This document shows, one piece after another, positions 12,475 through 25,324 of a DNA stretch of 64,000 nt. The DNA is from Henckelia pumila (Eukaryota > Streptophyta > Magnoliopsida > Lamiales > Gesneriaceae), in assembly GCF_033568475.1 (NCBI RefSeq), contig NC_133120.1:93018151-93082150 (forward strand). Direction: 5' to 3'. The notes under the pieces were generated by a model that searched no databases, was not told the DNA's origin, and saw only the letters and a program-made list of their open reading frames with translations. A program made the position numbers and the translations under genes. How positions within the stretch are numbered: the first letter of the stretch is position 1; every line of letters begins with the position of its first letter.

Positions 12475-15382
12475 TGTGGGGACCTCGGGTTGCTAATCTC
12501 ATCTCAAAGGGCAATTAATGAATAATCATCAACAAAGTATGATAATTAAATCAAGCCCCAAGATAATCAACAAGCACAAATTTTTTTTTTTTTTAAACCC
12601 ATGGTGGCTCGCTCGAGCGAGCCTCACCTCTCGCTCGAGCGAGAGCCACTCGGGTTGTCACACCCATGGCTCTCTCGAGCGAGCCCAGGCTTCGCTCGAG
12701 CGAGTTGTGCTCTGCCCGGCCTGCTGAAAATCTGCTCTTGAGCTGTTCTAAGTTGGTTTATTCAAGTCTATCCATCTACAAATACCAAATATGATATATA
12801 ATGAAGACTTACACGAAACATTACTGATATATAGATCTAAATCTCAATTGTTTACAACAACTCATAAATACAAAAGAGATGTCATCTTATCTAAGTTCAC
12901 CATATCATACGACAGCTGCTAAGACCCGAAGTCACCACGTGCTATTACTCTTACATGCATTCAAACTAATATCAAGTGATCTAGAATACATGAACTCTCA
13001 AGTAGAAATCAATACTTGACAAAAACAACATATACAAATGTTCTTGCTTTCTAACATGTTTACCAAGTCATAAATACATGTCATTTGCTTAAAACCCGAG
13101 TCTCCACTTCTAATCTTTCAATCTCGTGCTATCCAAGCCAAGTTTGACTTGCTTATGCCTCAACCTGATGCAATGCACACATACAAACAAAACAACAGCC
13201 GGATAACTCTGGTGAGAATAAATCTCAGTATGAACAACATGCATATACATCAATTAAACATATGATATCTATATGCCAAATGATTCATAAATCTCTAATC
13301 ATGTGATAACAAGTAAAAAATGATAGTATATTTGTTCATCTCAATACCAAGCATATAAACTCATTCAAATCTTGAATGTCATAACATAACATGCTAGCAT
13401 TTATAAACGCATATTCTAAACCATAGAAATCTCTAGGTTAATGCATAAATGCAATGCATGTGTCAAGGAATAGGCTATCAAATCTGATATCAATAAATTG
13501 TAGTTCTGGGATCCCGGGGAAATAAAATCTTTAACCGACCACCGACTATCCCAATCGAGGTGGTGTTAAATATCTCAATTCCTCTGACTTTGGTGCAACT
13601 ATAGTGAGTCATCTAGCTCTGGAAAATAAATCTATATTCCGTGCCATGAGTCATCTGACTCTGGAAGTAAATATACATTCCATGCCATTCACTACAGTTC
13701 TCCAAACGTCATCTGCAATCTAGGCCATTCTGCAATCTATGCTATTCAGGCTGGAGTTCAAGATGAATGCAACATATTCTGTATGCATTAAATATACATA
13801 AGCTAAAACAACATCTTGAACACATCAATCAAATAATCATATGATCACATAAGTACTCAAGGATACCAACAAATCTGTAAGCAGCACATGGAATACGTAA
13901 AACATGTTCAATACAGAACATAATATAAATCATAGAAGACAAGTAAACATTTACATAAATATTCTGGGAATTCAAGAAGATAGCTATCTTGAATAATCTA
14001 TCCCATCTATGTAAACGTAAACAATAACATATATGAAAACATGCATGTATGTGATTTTAGGCAACTCGATAATCAGAAACAATCTCGAGTTATTCTGCCC
14101 ATCTTATTAATGTCTATCCATACCTGTGATCTGGATTCAAACATCTTGAATCTGTTGTCAATGCTGATCATCTCAAAACTAACCAAATCGGTCATACAAT
14201 TCTGCTCATTTCAATCAGTGCTAATTGAAGGTGTTCTTGATTCAATCTTAAACACTTCAAGTTATTAGAACTCGAACTCGTCGATTCGACTTCGATAACT
14301 TCCATTCCCAACTGAAATGAAGTATAAACCATGCTCAATATCATTATCAAATCTGATATTTAGTGCTAAGTTCAATCTATAGTTGATATCGGATTAAATT
14401 GCAACCTGGCGGCGTAACGGTTCGAAATCGGTAATTCCGAATACATTAACATCAATATCATCACCATATTAACAATATAACATCATAAATTCTTCAGCTG
14501 AATTTTTGAAATATGCAACCCCTAAAAAATCAGATTTTCGAAAATTCTTTCAATATTCCAAAACATGTCCAAAAGACGATCTTTTCTCGATCCGTCTTAG
14601 ATATGCTATCGTCGTATATGCTAGAACATGTTTATACAATCAAATCTTAATTCTAACAACATCATAAAATTCAAACATGGTAGAACTTCATAAAACTTAC
14701 ATCAAAACGTAGCACTCGGAGCTGTGATCGCGAATATACGATCAATCGAAAATTCTACCGGGCGGATCGATTTTTATCGGGACTTGAAAGAGAAAAATTG
14801 GCTTGGAACCCTTTCTGCCCTCTTATCTCGTTCTTGGCTGGGAATATTATCCCTTTTCACGTTTTTAATGACCAAGTTGCAAGGGAATTGCATTTTGGTC
14901 CCTGAACTTTGGTCTAATTGCAATTCAGTCCCCGAACAAGCGATTTAATTCAATTTTAATCCTAAATAATTTAAGAAGAATAGAATTTCATTCTAAACGC
15001 TAAATATTCTCAAATTAAATATTCTGGGATTAAAATTAAATCATTTCGGACCTTATCGCATTTTAGTCCTTGAACTACTCAATATTTGCAAATGGGTCCT
15101 TGCTCGGATTTCATCCTCAAATTCCATCCTTGATATTTATAATCTTGGAATTCACATCTTAAATTCCATAAATATCAATTCAAATATTTTTAATCTTTTT
15201 AATTTAATTTAAGAATTCCGGATATTAAAATCTTAAAATCCGAAAAATCTTCAAATTAAATATTTCTGACTCGAAATTGAAATCTCTAATTTTCATACAT
15301 TCTTAAATTCATATTTTCTCTCTTATTCGGAATTTAAATCTTAAATCTCTTAATTAAGAACTTAATATTTTCGGGACTTACA
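12475..15382 (-). repeat. 5' LTR (minus strand), 2.9 kb
   Basis: Read on the plus strand it starts TGTGGGGACCTCGG and ends GGGACTTACA. A GGGATCCCGGGG block followed by AATCGAGGTGGTG (13510-13565) is also found in the LTRs at 18338 and 25325, showing common ancestry. Short frames inside it are not conserved. Confidence 0.85.
12605..12712. repeat. GC-rich CTCGAGCGAG palindrome cluster
   Basis: At least four copies of GCTCGAGCG-containing palindromes (for example CTCGCTCGAGCGAG) lie about 130 bases from the LTR end, in DNA otherwise AT-rich. The LTRs of the 18338-27342 element hold a similar GC-rich inverted-repeat block at the corresponding place. Confidence 0.75.
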
Positions 15383-15933
15383 ATATGTGTGTGTTGTCTT
15401 TTGATATTTCAATTTTTTTGAAAACTGAATTTTTATATAATATGCACATATTTTTTTAATTTTGATTTTATCATAATAATCGATTTTACTTATAAATATT
15501 GATCACTTTATCTACAAGAAAATAAAAAAACAATATATTTAAGTATTTCAATCTTTTTGGAAACTGAATTATTATTTAATTTGCACACACTTTGTCAATT
15601 TTGATCTTATCATAATAATCTATTTTACATATAATATAATATTGATTTACGTTTATGTCCTATAACTAAAGTGTTGTTTTTAATTTTATAACCATATATA
15701 TTTTTATATGATTTTACTTATAGTGTAAATAAAGGACAACGTTGTTATTTCACAATGGTAAAACTTTGACCTTTTATTCACTTTTTTATATATGTATAAT
15801 ATAATATAATATAATATAGATATAGATATATAAATTTTTAGTTCAAATCTGATTCTTTTTCATCACTTTATTTAATTACAATTAATTGTTAAAGTCCATA
15901 TACATTTGAAAATTTTATATAAAACTCTTCGTA

Positions 15934-15935
<2 letters not shown>

Positions 15936-15984
<49 letters not shown>
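15936..15984 (+). repeat. (TAA)n microsatellite
   Basis: About sixteen uninterrupted AAT/TAA trinucleotides. Confidence 0.95.
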
Positions 15985-15986
<2 letters not shown>

Positions 15987-16210
15987 GCAATGTACCAATA
16001 TAATCAGTTTTAAATTTATTCATATCACAAATTCGAATTTGATAATATATATATATCTATATATATTTATCTATTATTATTTTTTTTATAACAATGCATT
16101 TTATTTTATTTTATTAGGAAAGTGCACGTAAGAAATTATAAATTCTAAAACTTCACAAGCATATAACATTTTCATGCACGACTAAAATTAAAAATATTAA
16201 TTAATAATTA

Positions 16211-16394
16211 ATAACATTGAAAACACCATATAAATGTAAAAAAAAATTTATACGTGATAATTTGCAAACCAATTTGGCAAGAAAAAATATTAATAAAAAA
16301 TAATAACATTGAAAACACAATATAAATGTTAAAAAAATGTATACGTGATAATATGCAAACCGATTTGGCAAGAAATCTGACATAACCTTTGTTT
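16211..16394. repeat. Tandem duplication, 2 x about 92 bp
   Basis: ATAACATTGAAAACAC starts at 16211 and again at 16303. Both copies continue through a CGTGATAAT and a TTTGGCAAGAAA block with few changes. No coding signal. Confidence 0.8.
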
Positions 16395-16519
16395 TCTAAA
16401 TTAAAACCCATCAATAAAGATTCCAAAAATCGATCTACCTAAATTTTTTATTTAATTTAAAATTCAAAATTTATTCACATTTTAGTTTCAATCAAAATCA
16501 AATACGGGAAAATCTGACA

Positions 16520-17336
16520 TGTTAGGAATTCAAGATCTAAGTTTCGGTGTTTGAAAAATTACCTAAGTCATCAATTGAAGAAGAAAAGGCAGAAGAAGCA
16601 AGGAGTAGATCAATTGAAGAAGCAGAAGCAGATGAAGCAAGTATCAGATCAATTGAAGATTAGCTCAACAACCAAGGAGCTTTTTGTGCTAAAAGACAAA
16701 AGGCATTAAAAGAAGATTTGAACGTTACTAGCAAAGAACCAGAAAGTCAAGATCTGAGAGCAAATTAAGGAAACTTGTCAGACACCTTAACGGATACTTT
16801 CTGAAGGCTATAAATACAAGAGACAAGCAAGAAAAGAATGAGAGAGCTACAGAAAGAGAAGAGAATACACGATCAGAAATATCGAGTTGTAAGATTACAT
16901 TAGATCAGTTGAGTGTTCTGTAAAACACTACCTTTGTAACAAGAAACAGTCAAGGGCTGTGTTCTTGAGTGTCTAGGAGTTCTGAGATAGGCAGAGGTGT
17001 AAGTCCAATCTTGGATCGGATCTGTGCAAATTGTTTGTATAAGATCAAAGTCTTCTAGAAGAGAGTGAATCCTTCCGAGGTGGAAGAAGGGGTGACGTAG
17101 GAGATTGAGCTCCGAACATTCAGAAACAATTCACCGTGTTATTTCCCTTCTGCCTAACACGTTCACTCACTTCACAAATTTAACCAATCCATTTGAAGAG
17201 TGTTCGATCTGTTAGTCAATCTCTTCCGCACTGATTTAAGTTGGTTGATTAACATAGACACATGAGAAAGACAAGAGTTCATTTACTAACCCATCTGAAC
17301 TCCATACAGTTGAGAAAGACATTTTCGATCCTAACA
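16520..17336 (+). repeat. 5' LTR of copia-like element
   Basis: 817 bp with inverted ends TGTTAGGA / TCCTAACA. It matches the sequence from 29365 over about 550 bases with few differences. TATAAATAC (16809-16817) is a likely promoter TATA box. Confidence 0.85.
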
Positions 17337-17338
17337 AG

Positions 17339-17349
17339 TGGTATCAGAG
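17339..17349 (+). other. Primer-binding site
   Basis: TGGTATCAGAG begins two bases after the LTR, complementary to initiator methionine tRNA. Confidence 0.8.
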
Positions 17350-17381
17350 AGAGATTCTTTCTCGTCTCTGAATATATTCAA

Positions 17382-17711
17382 ATGGCCGCTATCAGTGATA
17401 TTGCTAAAAGCTTCTCTTACACCACTGTGGACAACTGCACTGCCAAAACTATTGAGACATGCTCCACTGCTAAGGATCTTTGGCAGCAGTTGATCAAGCT
17501 TGGAACAGATGAGGAAGCTGAGCAGATCAGGAGTCCAATGATTGAAGATCTTACAGAACTCTACTGCTCAGATAGTTCCAGATCAAATGATGAAGAGAGC
17601 ACAAGTCAACCAATTCATCCATCTGACTTACTCGAACATTGCTCAATTGAATCAATCGCTTTTATTGAAGAATCTTGCCATTCAGTTAGCTCATCAAGAT
17701 CTGATGATTAG
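17382..17711 (+). pseudogene. Gag-like fragment, N-terminal part
   Basis: A 110-codon frame begins with ATG shortly after the primer site. Its early part has a TAKDLWQQLIKL segment that resembles the copia Gag (UBN2-type) pattern. The rest becomes Ser/Asp/Glu-rich and ends in a stop. The next gag-like frame starts about 140 bases later in another frame, so the original Gag is broken or shortened. Confidence 0.5.
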
Positions 17712-17852
17712 GAAGATAGCTGCCTCATGGCAAAAAGTGACCAACCATCTATCAACAATCAATCATAATATCAACTCTTCTCCAGTAATCAGGTATTTGA
17801 TTTCAACTCATATGAATTTACACGAGAAGATTTAGCAAATGCATTACATGAC

Positions 17853-18337
17853 ATGAGTAATGAGTATCAACGACTGTGCTTAGCATTTGAGGAAGTTAAG
17901 GCCAAGCAAAATGATCTGTCGGACTGCTCAACTGAACCCAATTGGGAAACATCAGTTGAGAAAATCAGTCTAGAAGCAGAAATTGCCAAGCTTAAGACTG
18001 AAAATAATAAGCTACAAGTGGAAAGTCAGCAGTTAAGATCAGAAAATTTAAGACTAACTGAGCTGACCACCACCTGGAATAAGTCATCAGCATTGTTAAC
18101 TGAGATGCAAGAGTCACAAAAATCTTTTGGAGATAAAACAGGTCTTGGATTTAGTGACAAGGACTGCAAACAAGCTGAGCCAATTACTCAATCCTGTCTG
18201 GACAAAAACACTTCAAATTATGTGAAATTTGTCAAGTCCAGCACGATATATGAAAATATAGAACCTGATAATCATGTCAGTTCACCTATATCTCAACCAA
18301 AAACTCTTTACAATCGAGGATTGGGATATGTGGAACC
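17853..18337 (+). pseudogene. Gag-like coiled-coil frame, first part, split by insertion
   Basis: The frame has a heptad-rich segment (residues about 46-75, with EIAKLKTENNKLQVESQQLR) that should form a coiled coil, as in Gag of some copia elements. It is cut at 18337 by the minus-strand Tekay-like element. Counting the GAACC duplication once, the frame continues at 27348-27552 with an Arg/Tyr/Gln-rich segment and stops at 27550-27552, about 229 residues in total. No zinc knuckle is visible. Confidence 0.55.
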
Positions 18338-20360
18338 TGTGAGACCTCGGTTCTAAACATCTAATTAAGGAGTAAACAATAATTAAGCAACCAAGATCTA
18401 AGAACTAAAAGCAAAGCAACGGAAAAAAAAAATTTTTTTTTAAAGAGGGCCGCGCTCAGGCGGCCGAAAACCGCCGCTCGAGCGCGCCCTGGACAGAGGC
18501 GCTACTGATCTCAGAGTGGGGTGCGCTCGGGCTGCTAAAAATTGCAGCTCGGGCGCCCCCTACAGCAGAAACAGAACAGCAGAAAAACATGCTTTGCAAC
18601 TCCATCTAAAACTATTCCAATGCAATCCAAATCAACACATACATTATAAATGCAGTTCCTCCAATTAATACATGAAGTTCTAGAGTTTAACAACTACTCC
18701 AAAATAGAACATGCCCTGATAACAACACGGCAAAGCTTGCATGTCAATACAACATAATAACGAAGTTCGATATCTAAACATGTTCTAACAATACTAAGTA
18801 GACATGCTGACACGACTTCTAAACCGAGTCTCACTGCTACAACTTTCTCTCGGAGCTAACCATGCCTCTTCTGACTTGATCCTGCCCCACCTGTTGCCAA
18901 GTACACATACAAAACAAAGCAACAGCCGGATAACCGGTGAGAACGACATTCCCAGTAAAAGAAACATAACAATTTATACAACAATCAACATGATTTCAAT
19001 ACAACAATTAAATTAATAACAACGTAATGAATGCATGTCTTTTAAACCGGGATATCAATCTGATAAACGAGGGATTGCTGTTGTGCTTTTGGGATCCCGA
19101 GGATAAGATCACGTAACAACTCACCGACCCTCCCAATCGAGGTGGTGCCACGTATCCCACTCCTCTAGACTTTGAGCAACCATAATGAGTATGCTAGCAC
19201 TAGGCGAAATACTACAACCTAGACCACTCAATCATAGTTCCCAAACGTCTAAACAAAAAGGGCGGTTCTGCCCGCTGAAAACAAGATTGGCTCAAGATGA
19301 ATGCATAACATAAATATAACACATAAGTCATTTAACAAAAGCCAATACAATCAAACAAGACACAAGTTCCTCATGCTAGAACAAGTGTAAATGCAAGTAT
19401 GTGATTTCAAAGGGAAAACTCGAGAACCACAGTCCCGAGTATGCTATCCCGCTACGATGACTGCTTTTACCTTTCAATGCAGTAGCTTCCAACTCTGGAT
19501 ACGCTACAAAAGAGACTGTATCAACAACTATACAATCTAACAATGACAAGGCAACGGTTCAAGGAAATGCTCTATACCGTTCTTTGTTCAAATCTCGGAA
19601 ACGATCAAACAACTGCTAACTCTGGGCTTGATACCTCCAAACGAATTTGTACGGAGACAAAAGAATGATCAATAACCAAGATCAACTTATAAGCCCAGTT
19701 CCAACAACTAAAAAACGGTTCAAAATCCCCAAAACTCAAACCGACGACATAACGGCTATAAACTGAACAAACCGGCAATGCAGACAGCAGTTCAATACCG
19801 ATATCAACTCAACTCAATGCTAATACAAAAACAACAAGACAAACCCAACAAATCTCAAAACCATGATTTTCGAAAATGGCTTCCAAAAATCATAACAATT
19901 CCGAACGTCGCTCTATTTCAAAACCGACAGATAATAAACGATCAGAACTCCGTCAAGAACAACATACTAGAATCTAAATCGATTCTAACAACCTCCGAAA
20001 ATCAAAACACATCTGATCGGATAAATACTTACGGTATGATGGAGCTCTCACTGCTGTGATCACTAATCTGCCTTCAGAATTAATTTCTAACGGCCGGATC
20101 GAGCTCGGGAGGAAATCTGGAAGCTTGAAATCCAAAAGGGGCGCTTCAATGGAGTCTCTCGGTTGTTGTGGAGGAGGAGGAGGACTTTGGAAAACAATTT
20201 CAAGTGTAGATAATATATAAAAATCAATATTTGCATTTTAGTCCCTGAAATTTCCAAAATTTGCAAAAAAGGACCCTGATCAAAATCGAACCGGCTCGAG
20301 AACTCTGTAATCTCTGATTAACTCAAATAAACTCATTTAAGATAAAAACGGAGCTTTACA
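18338..20360 (-). repeat. 3' LTR (minus strand)
   Basis: Plus-strand ends TGTGAGACCTCGG and GAGCTTTACA. Near its PBS-side end (18447-18560) it has GC-rich inverted repeats (GCGGCCGAAAACCGCCGC and TGCTAAAAATTGCAGC) surrounded by poly-A/T. Confidence 0.93.
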
Positions 20361-20373
20361 ATTCTCCCCCACT
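20361..20373 (-). other. Polypurine tract
   Basis: Reads AGTGGGGGAGAAT on the minus strand and abuts the 3' LTR. It is nearly identical to the tract of the intact element at 9533-9545. Confidence 0.85.
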
Positions 20374-20458
20374 AAGAAGAGATTTCGTCCTCGAAATCAA
20401 CGATAACCACAACTCATAAGCTAGAATAAAGAACTAAAGACAGTAAGAAGAACTCACG

Positions 20459-23400
20459 TCAACTGAATAACTCTGGAAAACGCTGTCTCATGTCAGATTC
20501 TGTCTCCCAAGTCGCTTCCTTGACTCCGTGACGGCTCCACTGCACTTTCACTAACGGGATCGACTTGGTTCTGAGTTGTTTCTCCTTTCGATCAAGGATC
20601 TGAATCGGTCGCTCAAAGTAGCTCAGCGTCTCATCTAACTCGGCTTCGTCAGGCTGAAGAACATGAGAAGGATCTGGATGATACTTTCGCAGCATAGAGA
20701 CGTGAAAAACGTCGTGAATACCAGATAAATACGGAGGAAGTGCAAGTCTGTAGGCAAGATCGCCTATCTTCTCGAGAATCTCGTACGGACCGATGAATCT
20801 CGGAGATAACTTCCCTCTCTTACCGAATCTGACAGTGCCTCTGAAAGGAGAAATCTTAAGGAAAACACGGTCTCCCTGCTAAAAACTCAGAGGTCGACGT
20901 CTGACATTCGCATACTTTGCCTGTCTATCTTGAGCTGTCTTCATTCTTGTCTGAATGATCTTAACCTGCTCTGCCATATCTCTAAGCATTTTCGGCCCCA
21001 AATCTGGTGACTCGGATAAATCATCCCAAAACAGCGGAGATCGGCACTTCTTGCCGTACAAAGCCTCGAAAGGCGCCATACCGATACTCACTTGGAAGCT
21101 GTTGTTGTAAGAAAACTCGACAAGAGGCAAAGAATCCTGCCAACTAGTGCCAAAGTCTAGCACCATCGCTCGCAGCATATCCTCTAACGTCTGGATAGTC
21201 CGCTCTGACTGTCCATCGGTCTGAGGATGATAAGCTGTACTCAGATGCAATCGAGTACCAAGTGCCCCCTGAAGACTGTGCCAGAAGTGAGAAGTGAATC
21301 TAGGATCTCTGTCTGAAACGATCGACTTCGGCACACCATGCAATCTCACAACATTGCTAACATACAACTCAGCCATCTGATCATGACAATACGTCATCTT
21401 GTACGGAATAAAACACGCAGACTTCGTCAATCGGTCGATCACTACCCAAATGACATCGCATCCTCGAACGGATCGTGGTAGCTTCGTGACGAAATCCATA
21501 GAAATGTGATCCCATTTCCATTCAGGAACAGATAAACTGTGCAACAGACCTCCTGGTCGCTTCCATTCTGCTTTCACCTGCTGACAGTTCAAACACCGAG
21601 ATACAAACCTCGCTACGTCGCTCTTCATTCTCTTCCACCAGAACTGGTTCTTCAGATCGTTGTACATCTTACGACCTCCAGGATGAATACTGAACCGACT
21701 GCAATGAGCCTCTCGGAGAATACGCTGTCTCAACTCCGGAACATCAGGCACAACAAGACGGTTATTCACAAACAAGACTTCATCTCTAACCTGGAATTCA
21801 GACTGATGACCCGATCTGACTTTCTCTACTGAAATCTGGATGCTCGGCTCAGACTTCTGTGCTTCTCTGATTGCAACAAACAACTCCGGTTCGTCTTGAA
21901 TAGCAAACACTCTGATAGTCTCCCTATCTGTTTCAAACTCTAAACCAGAAGTGCAACAATCATCGATCAACTGAGAAACACCAATAGTAGAAAGAGATAA
22001 AGAACAAAGCTTTTGGCTCAACGCATCTGCAACTGCATTCGACTTTCCCGGATAATACTTGATTTCACAGTCGAAATCCTTCAACAGGTCTAACCATCTT
22101 CTCTGTCTCATATTCAGCTCTGCCTGAGAAAACAAGTACTTAAGACTCTTATGATCCGAAAAGATCTCGAAGGACTCACCATAAAGATAGTGACGCCAGA
22201 TCTTCAAAGCAAAGACGATCGCAGCTAGTTCAAGATCATGAACCGGATAACGAGTCTCGTGCGGTTTCAGCTGCCTCGATGCATACGCCACCACATGCTT
22301 ATGCTGCATAAGAACACAACCCAAGCCTCGGTTAGAAGCATCACAATAGACTGTGAAACCTCCAGTACCCTTCGGAATAGAAAGAATTGGAGCACTGGTC
22401 AGTCTCCTCTTCAGATCAACAAAGCTAGCCTCACAATCTGGAGTCTAAACAAAAGGCGCATTCTTCTGAGTCAGCTGGGTAATTGGCTTGGCAATAGACG
22501 AGAAACCCTTGATGAAACGACGGTAATAACCAGCTAAACCCATGAAGCTTCGGATCTCCAGCACTGAAGTAGGTCTAGGCCAATTCATAACTGCTTCAAT
22601 CTTGCTGGGATCGACAGAAATCCCATCTTCAGAAATAATATGACCGAGAAAGACAACTCGATCTAACCTGAATTCACACTTAGATAGCTTGGCAAACAAC
22701 TGCTCAACTCGCAAAATCTGCAGTATGGTCCTCAAGTGCTCTGCATGGTCAGTACGGTTCTTCGAGTAGATAAGAATATCATCGATAAAGATAATGACGA
22801 ACTCATCTAAATAACGCTGAAAGATACGGTTCATCAAACCCATAAAAACCGCTGGGGCATTAGTCAAACCGAACGGCATGACTATAAACTCAAAGTGACC
22901 ATACCTCGTCCTGAATGCTGTCTTAGGAACGTCTTCCTCTCGCACTCTCAACTGGTGATAACCTGACCTCAGATCAATCTTAGAGTAGACAGAAGAACCC
23001 TGCAGTTGATCGAACAAATCATCTATTCGGGGTAAAGGATACCTATTCTTAACTGTAGCCTGATTCAATTGACGGTAGTCGATATAGAGCCGTATAGAAC
23101 CATCCTTCTTCCGAACGAATAGAACAGGAGCACCCCAAGGCGATACACTAGGTCTGATGTATCCCTTGGCAATCAAATCCTCAAGTTGCTCCTTCAAATC
23201 TCTCAATTCAACAAGTGCCATACGATAAGGAGCTTTTGAAATAGGTTGAGTACCTGGCACTAAGTCAATACTGAATTCGACTTCTCGAATAGGCGGCAAT
23301 CCGGGAACATCTTCCGGAAACACATCCGCAAAATCTCTAACCACTGGTATATCGACCAAAGCTGGGCTAGATTTCAGTACATCAACTGCATACACCAAAA

Positions 23401-25024
23401 ATCCTTCTGCACCTTTCTGTAGCAAACGAGTCATAGATAACACTGAAATCAAAGGAATTCTAGATCGAGATCCCTTACCAAAGAATTTCCACTCGTCGGC
23501 CATTTCAGGTCTGAACCGGACAACCTTCAGAAAACAATCGACTGTTGCCCTGTACTTGGTCAAAGCATCTATACCGACAATACAATCAAAATCTGACAAC
23601 CCAAGCACAATACAGTCGAATTCTAACAAATTCCCCTCAAAACAAAGTTCACAGTTCCTGACTAGTCTGACAGAAACAATTCCTCCACCCAAAGGTGAAG
23701 TAACAGCTACTACTGTAGGGAACAATTCAGTTGGCAAAGCATGCAATAATACGAATTTCTCAGAGATAAAGGAATGGGAAGCACCTGTATCAATCAAAAC
23801 ATGAGCAGAATAACCGAAAATCGAACAGTTACCTGCTATGACATCGTCAGGTGCTGCCTGAGCCTGATCCTCTGTCAATGCAAAGACTCGTGCTTGCTGT
23901 CTCGGAGGCTGATTTGCACTAGAGTTACCTCCCTATCGGTTCTGCTGCTGAGGCTGGAAAGAGTGCACTGCAGAAGACTGCCTCTCAGGCTGAGCTGCAG
24001 GTCTAGACGAACTCCCACTCTGAGCTCTATCTCTGTTACGTTGAGGGCACACCTTAGAGAAGTGTCCCGGTTGCTGACATGTGTTACAATTGCCGAAGAC
24101 TCCCACACACTGATCCGGTGAGTGTCTTCCTCCACACTTGCTGTAGTACAAGGATGATGACCCAGTACTCGGTCCTGAACCGAATTGCTTCGAACCACTG
24201 GAACTGGACGAACTGTTTCCTTGCCTCTTGAACTGTTTACCTCTTGCTTTGTACTGATCCTTTTTGTTTCCCCCACTGTTACCACCTTCATACCTCTGTT
24301 GCTGGTTCTGATGCTGAGGTGGCTGATTCTGGTACTGAGATGGTTGGTTCTGATACTGCCTCTGCTGCTGAGGTGCCCCCTGATTACCTCTTTGCCTCCA
24401 CAAGCCTGCTTCTGCTCCCTTTGTGTAATTCATGGCATCCGCAAAGTTGCTAGGCCTGTTGGTGTTAACCAACGTGAAGACATCGGGGTTCAACCCATTG
24501 ATGAACTGATCTGCCTTAGCTTCTTCATCTCCGGCAATTAGCGGTGCAAAACGCAACAGACTATCGAACTTAGCCACATACTCTTCAATGTTCAGATTCC
24601 CTTGCTTCAGATTTGCAAACTCTGCTCCCTTATCCTTACGATACGAGATAGGGAAATACCGCTTATAAAACTCAGATTTAAAAAGAGTCCAAGTAACCTC
24701 TGTACCTCTACTCTCAAATGCTTACTTTGTCATGATCCACCAGCTCTTAGCACCACCACGCAGCTGATGAATTACTAACCTGATTCGGCGGTCATCTGTG
24801 TAGTCAATGGAATCAAACAACTGATCCATATCATCCAACCAACTTTCACAGTCAACTGGATTTTCTGAACCCATCAACAACGGCGGATTGAACGACTGAA
24901 ACCTCTTCAGCAAGGTTTCCATAGGAGTCACTAAAGCATCCAACTGATCAACTTCAGTGCTAGCTTGCTCAGTCGCAGGGATAACTGACGGTGTGTTTCT
25001 GTTTATCACTCGACGAGAACCCAT
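20459..25024 (-). pseudogene. Gag-Pol polyprotein with four in-frame stops
   Basis: One reading frame of about 1521 codons carries Gag, a CX2CX4HX4C zinc knuckle (YSKCGGRHSPDQC/CNTCQQPGHFSKVC region), protease (LIDTGAS), reverse transcriptase (FIDD), RNase H, integrase and a C-terminal chromodomain with an IPLVKVQW core. Four stops interrupt it: TAA at 24722-24724 in Gag, TAG at 23933-23935 between Gag and protease, TAG at 22445-22447 at the RT/RNase H boundary (Trp in relatives), and TAG at 20879-20881 after integrase (probably a former Glu). There are no frameshifts. The natural stop is at 20459-20461. The element cannot make a full polyprotein without readthrough or help. Confidence 0.93.
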
Positions 25025-25306
25025 CTGATAATTAAAGGTTAGGACACGAGATATCTCAATCGCTACAATCAGTGCCCTTACAACCGCTTGGAATATCGGA
25101 TACCAGTCGATAACAGAAACAGTTATATTTCAAGTAGATCATGCTTTATAAATTAAATCACAAAACCATGTAATTCAATAACTCTCAATAATAAAGCATG
25201 CTCGCATGGAATTAAGTACATAGTTAAAATAATTCAAACACATGCGAGGAGCCAATACACGCAGACTCGATCTACCCACTCACTCTAGTTCGACCAAGAA
25301 TATTAA

Positions 25307-25320
25307 CGCTCTGATACCAC
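25307..25320 (-). other. Primer-binding site
   Basis: Reads GTGGTATCAGAGCG on the minus strand, four bases from the LTR end. Initiator-Met tRNA type. Confidence 0.85.
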
Positions 25321-25324
25321 TTAA

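Larger units (their letters stand above)
958..15382 (-). mobile_element. Old non-coding LTR retrotransposon, host of nested Tekay element
   Basis: Both ends are bounded by the direct repeat ATATG (953-957 and 15383-15387). On the minus strand the LTRs begin TGTAAG and end CCCCACA. A primer-binding site (TGGTATCAAAACAT) lies just inside the right LTR at 12457-12470. The purine tract GAGGGGAGGAAA lies next to the left LTR. The internal DNA (1458-3590 plus 10890-12474, about 3.7 kb) has no recognisable gag or pol frame, so this is a non-autonomous or fully decayed gypsy-type element. LTR motifs shared with the element at 18338-27342 place it near the Tekay lineage. It is interrupted at 3591-10884. 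Confidence 0.8.
15383..16519. other. AT-rich spacer between two retrotransposon nests
   Basis: No gene is seen. It continues the degenerate AT repeat interrupted at 957. It contains a (TAA)n microsatellite and a 92-bp tandem duplication, annotated separately. Confidence 0.7.

Noticed and set aside
17262-17381. Upstream ATG extending the gag-like frame into the LTR
   Set aside because: It starts within the LTR before the primer-binding site. The ATG at 17382 is the first after the PBS.
18804-19016. 70-residue open frame repeated at 25787
   Set aside because: It is present twice only because it lies in both LTRs of the same element. It has no domain or codon signal.
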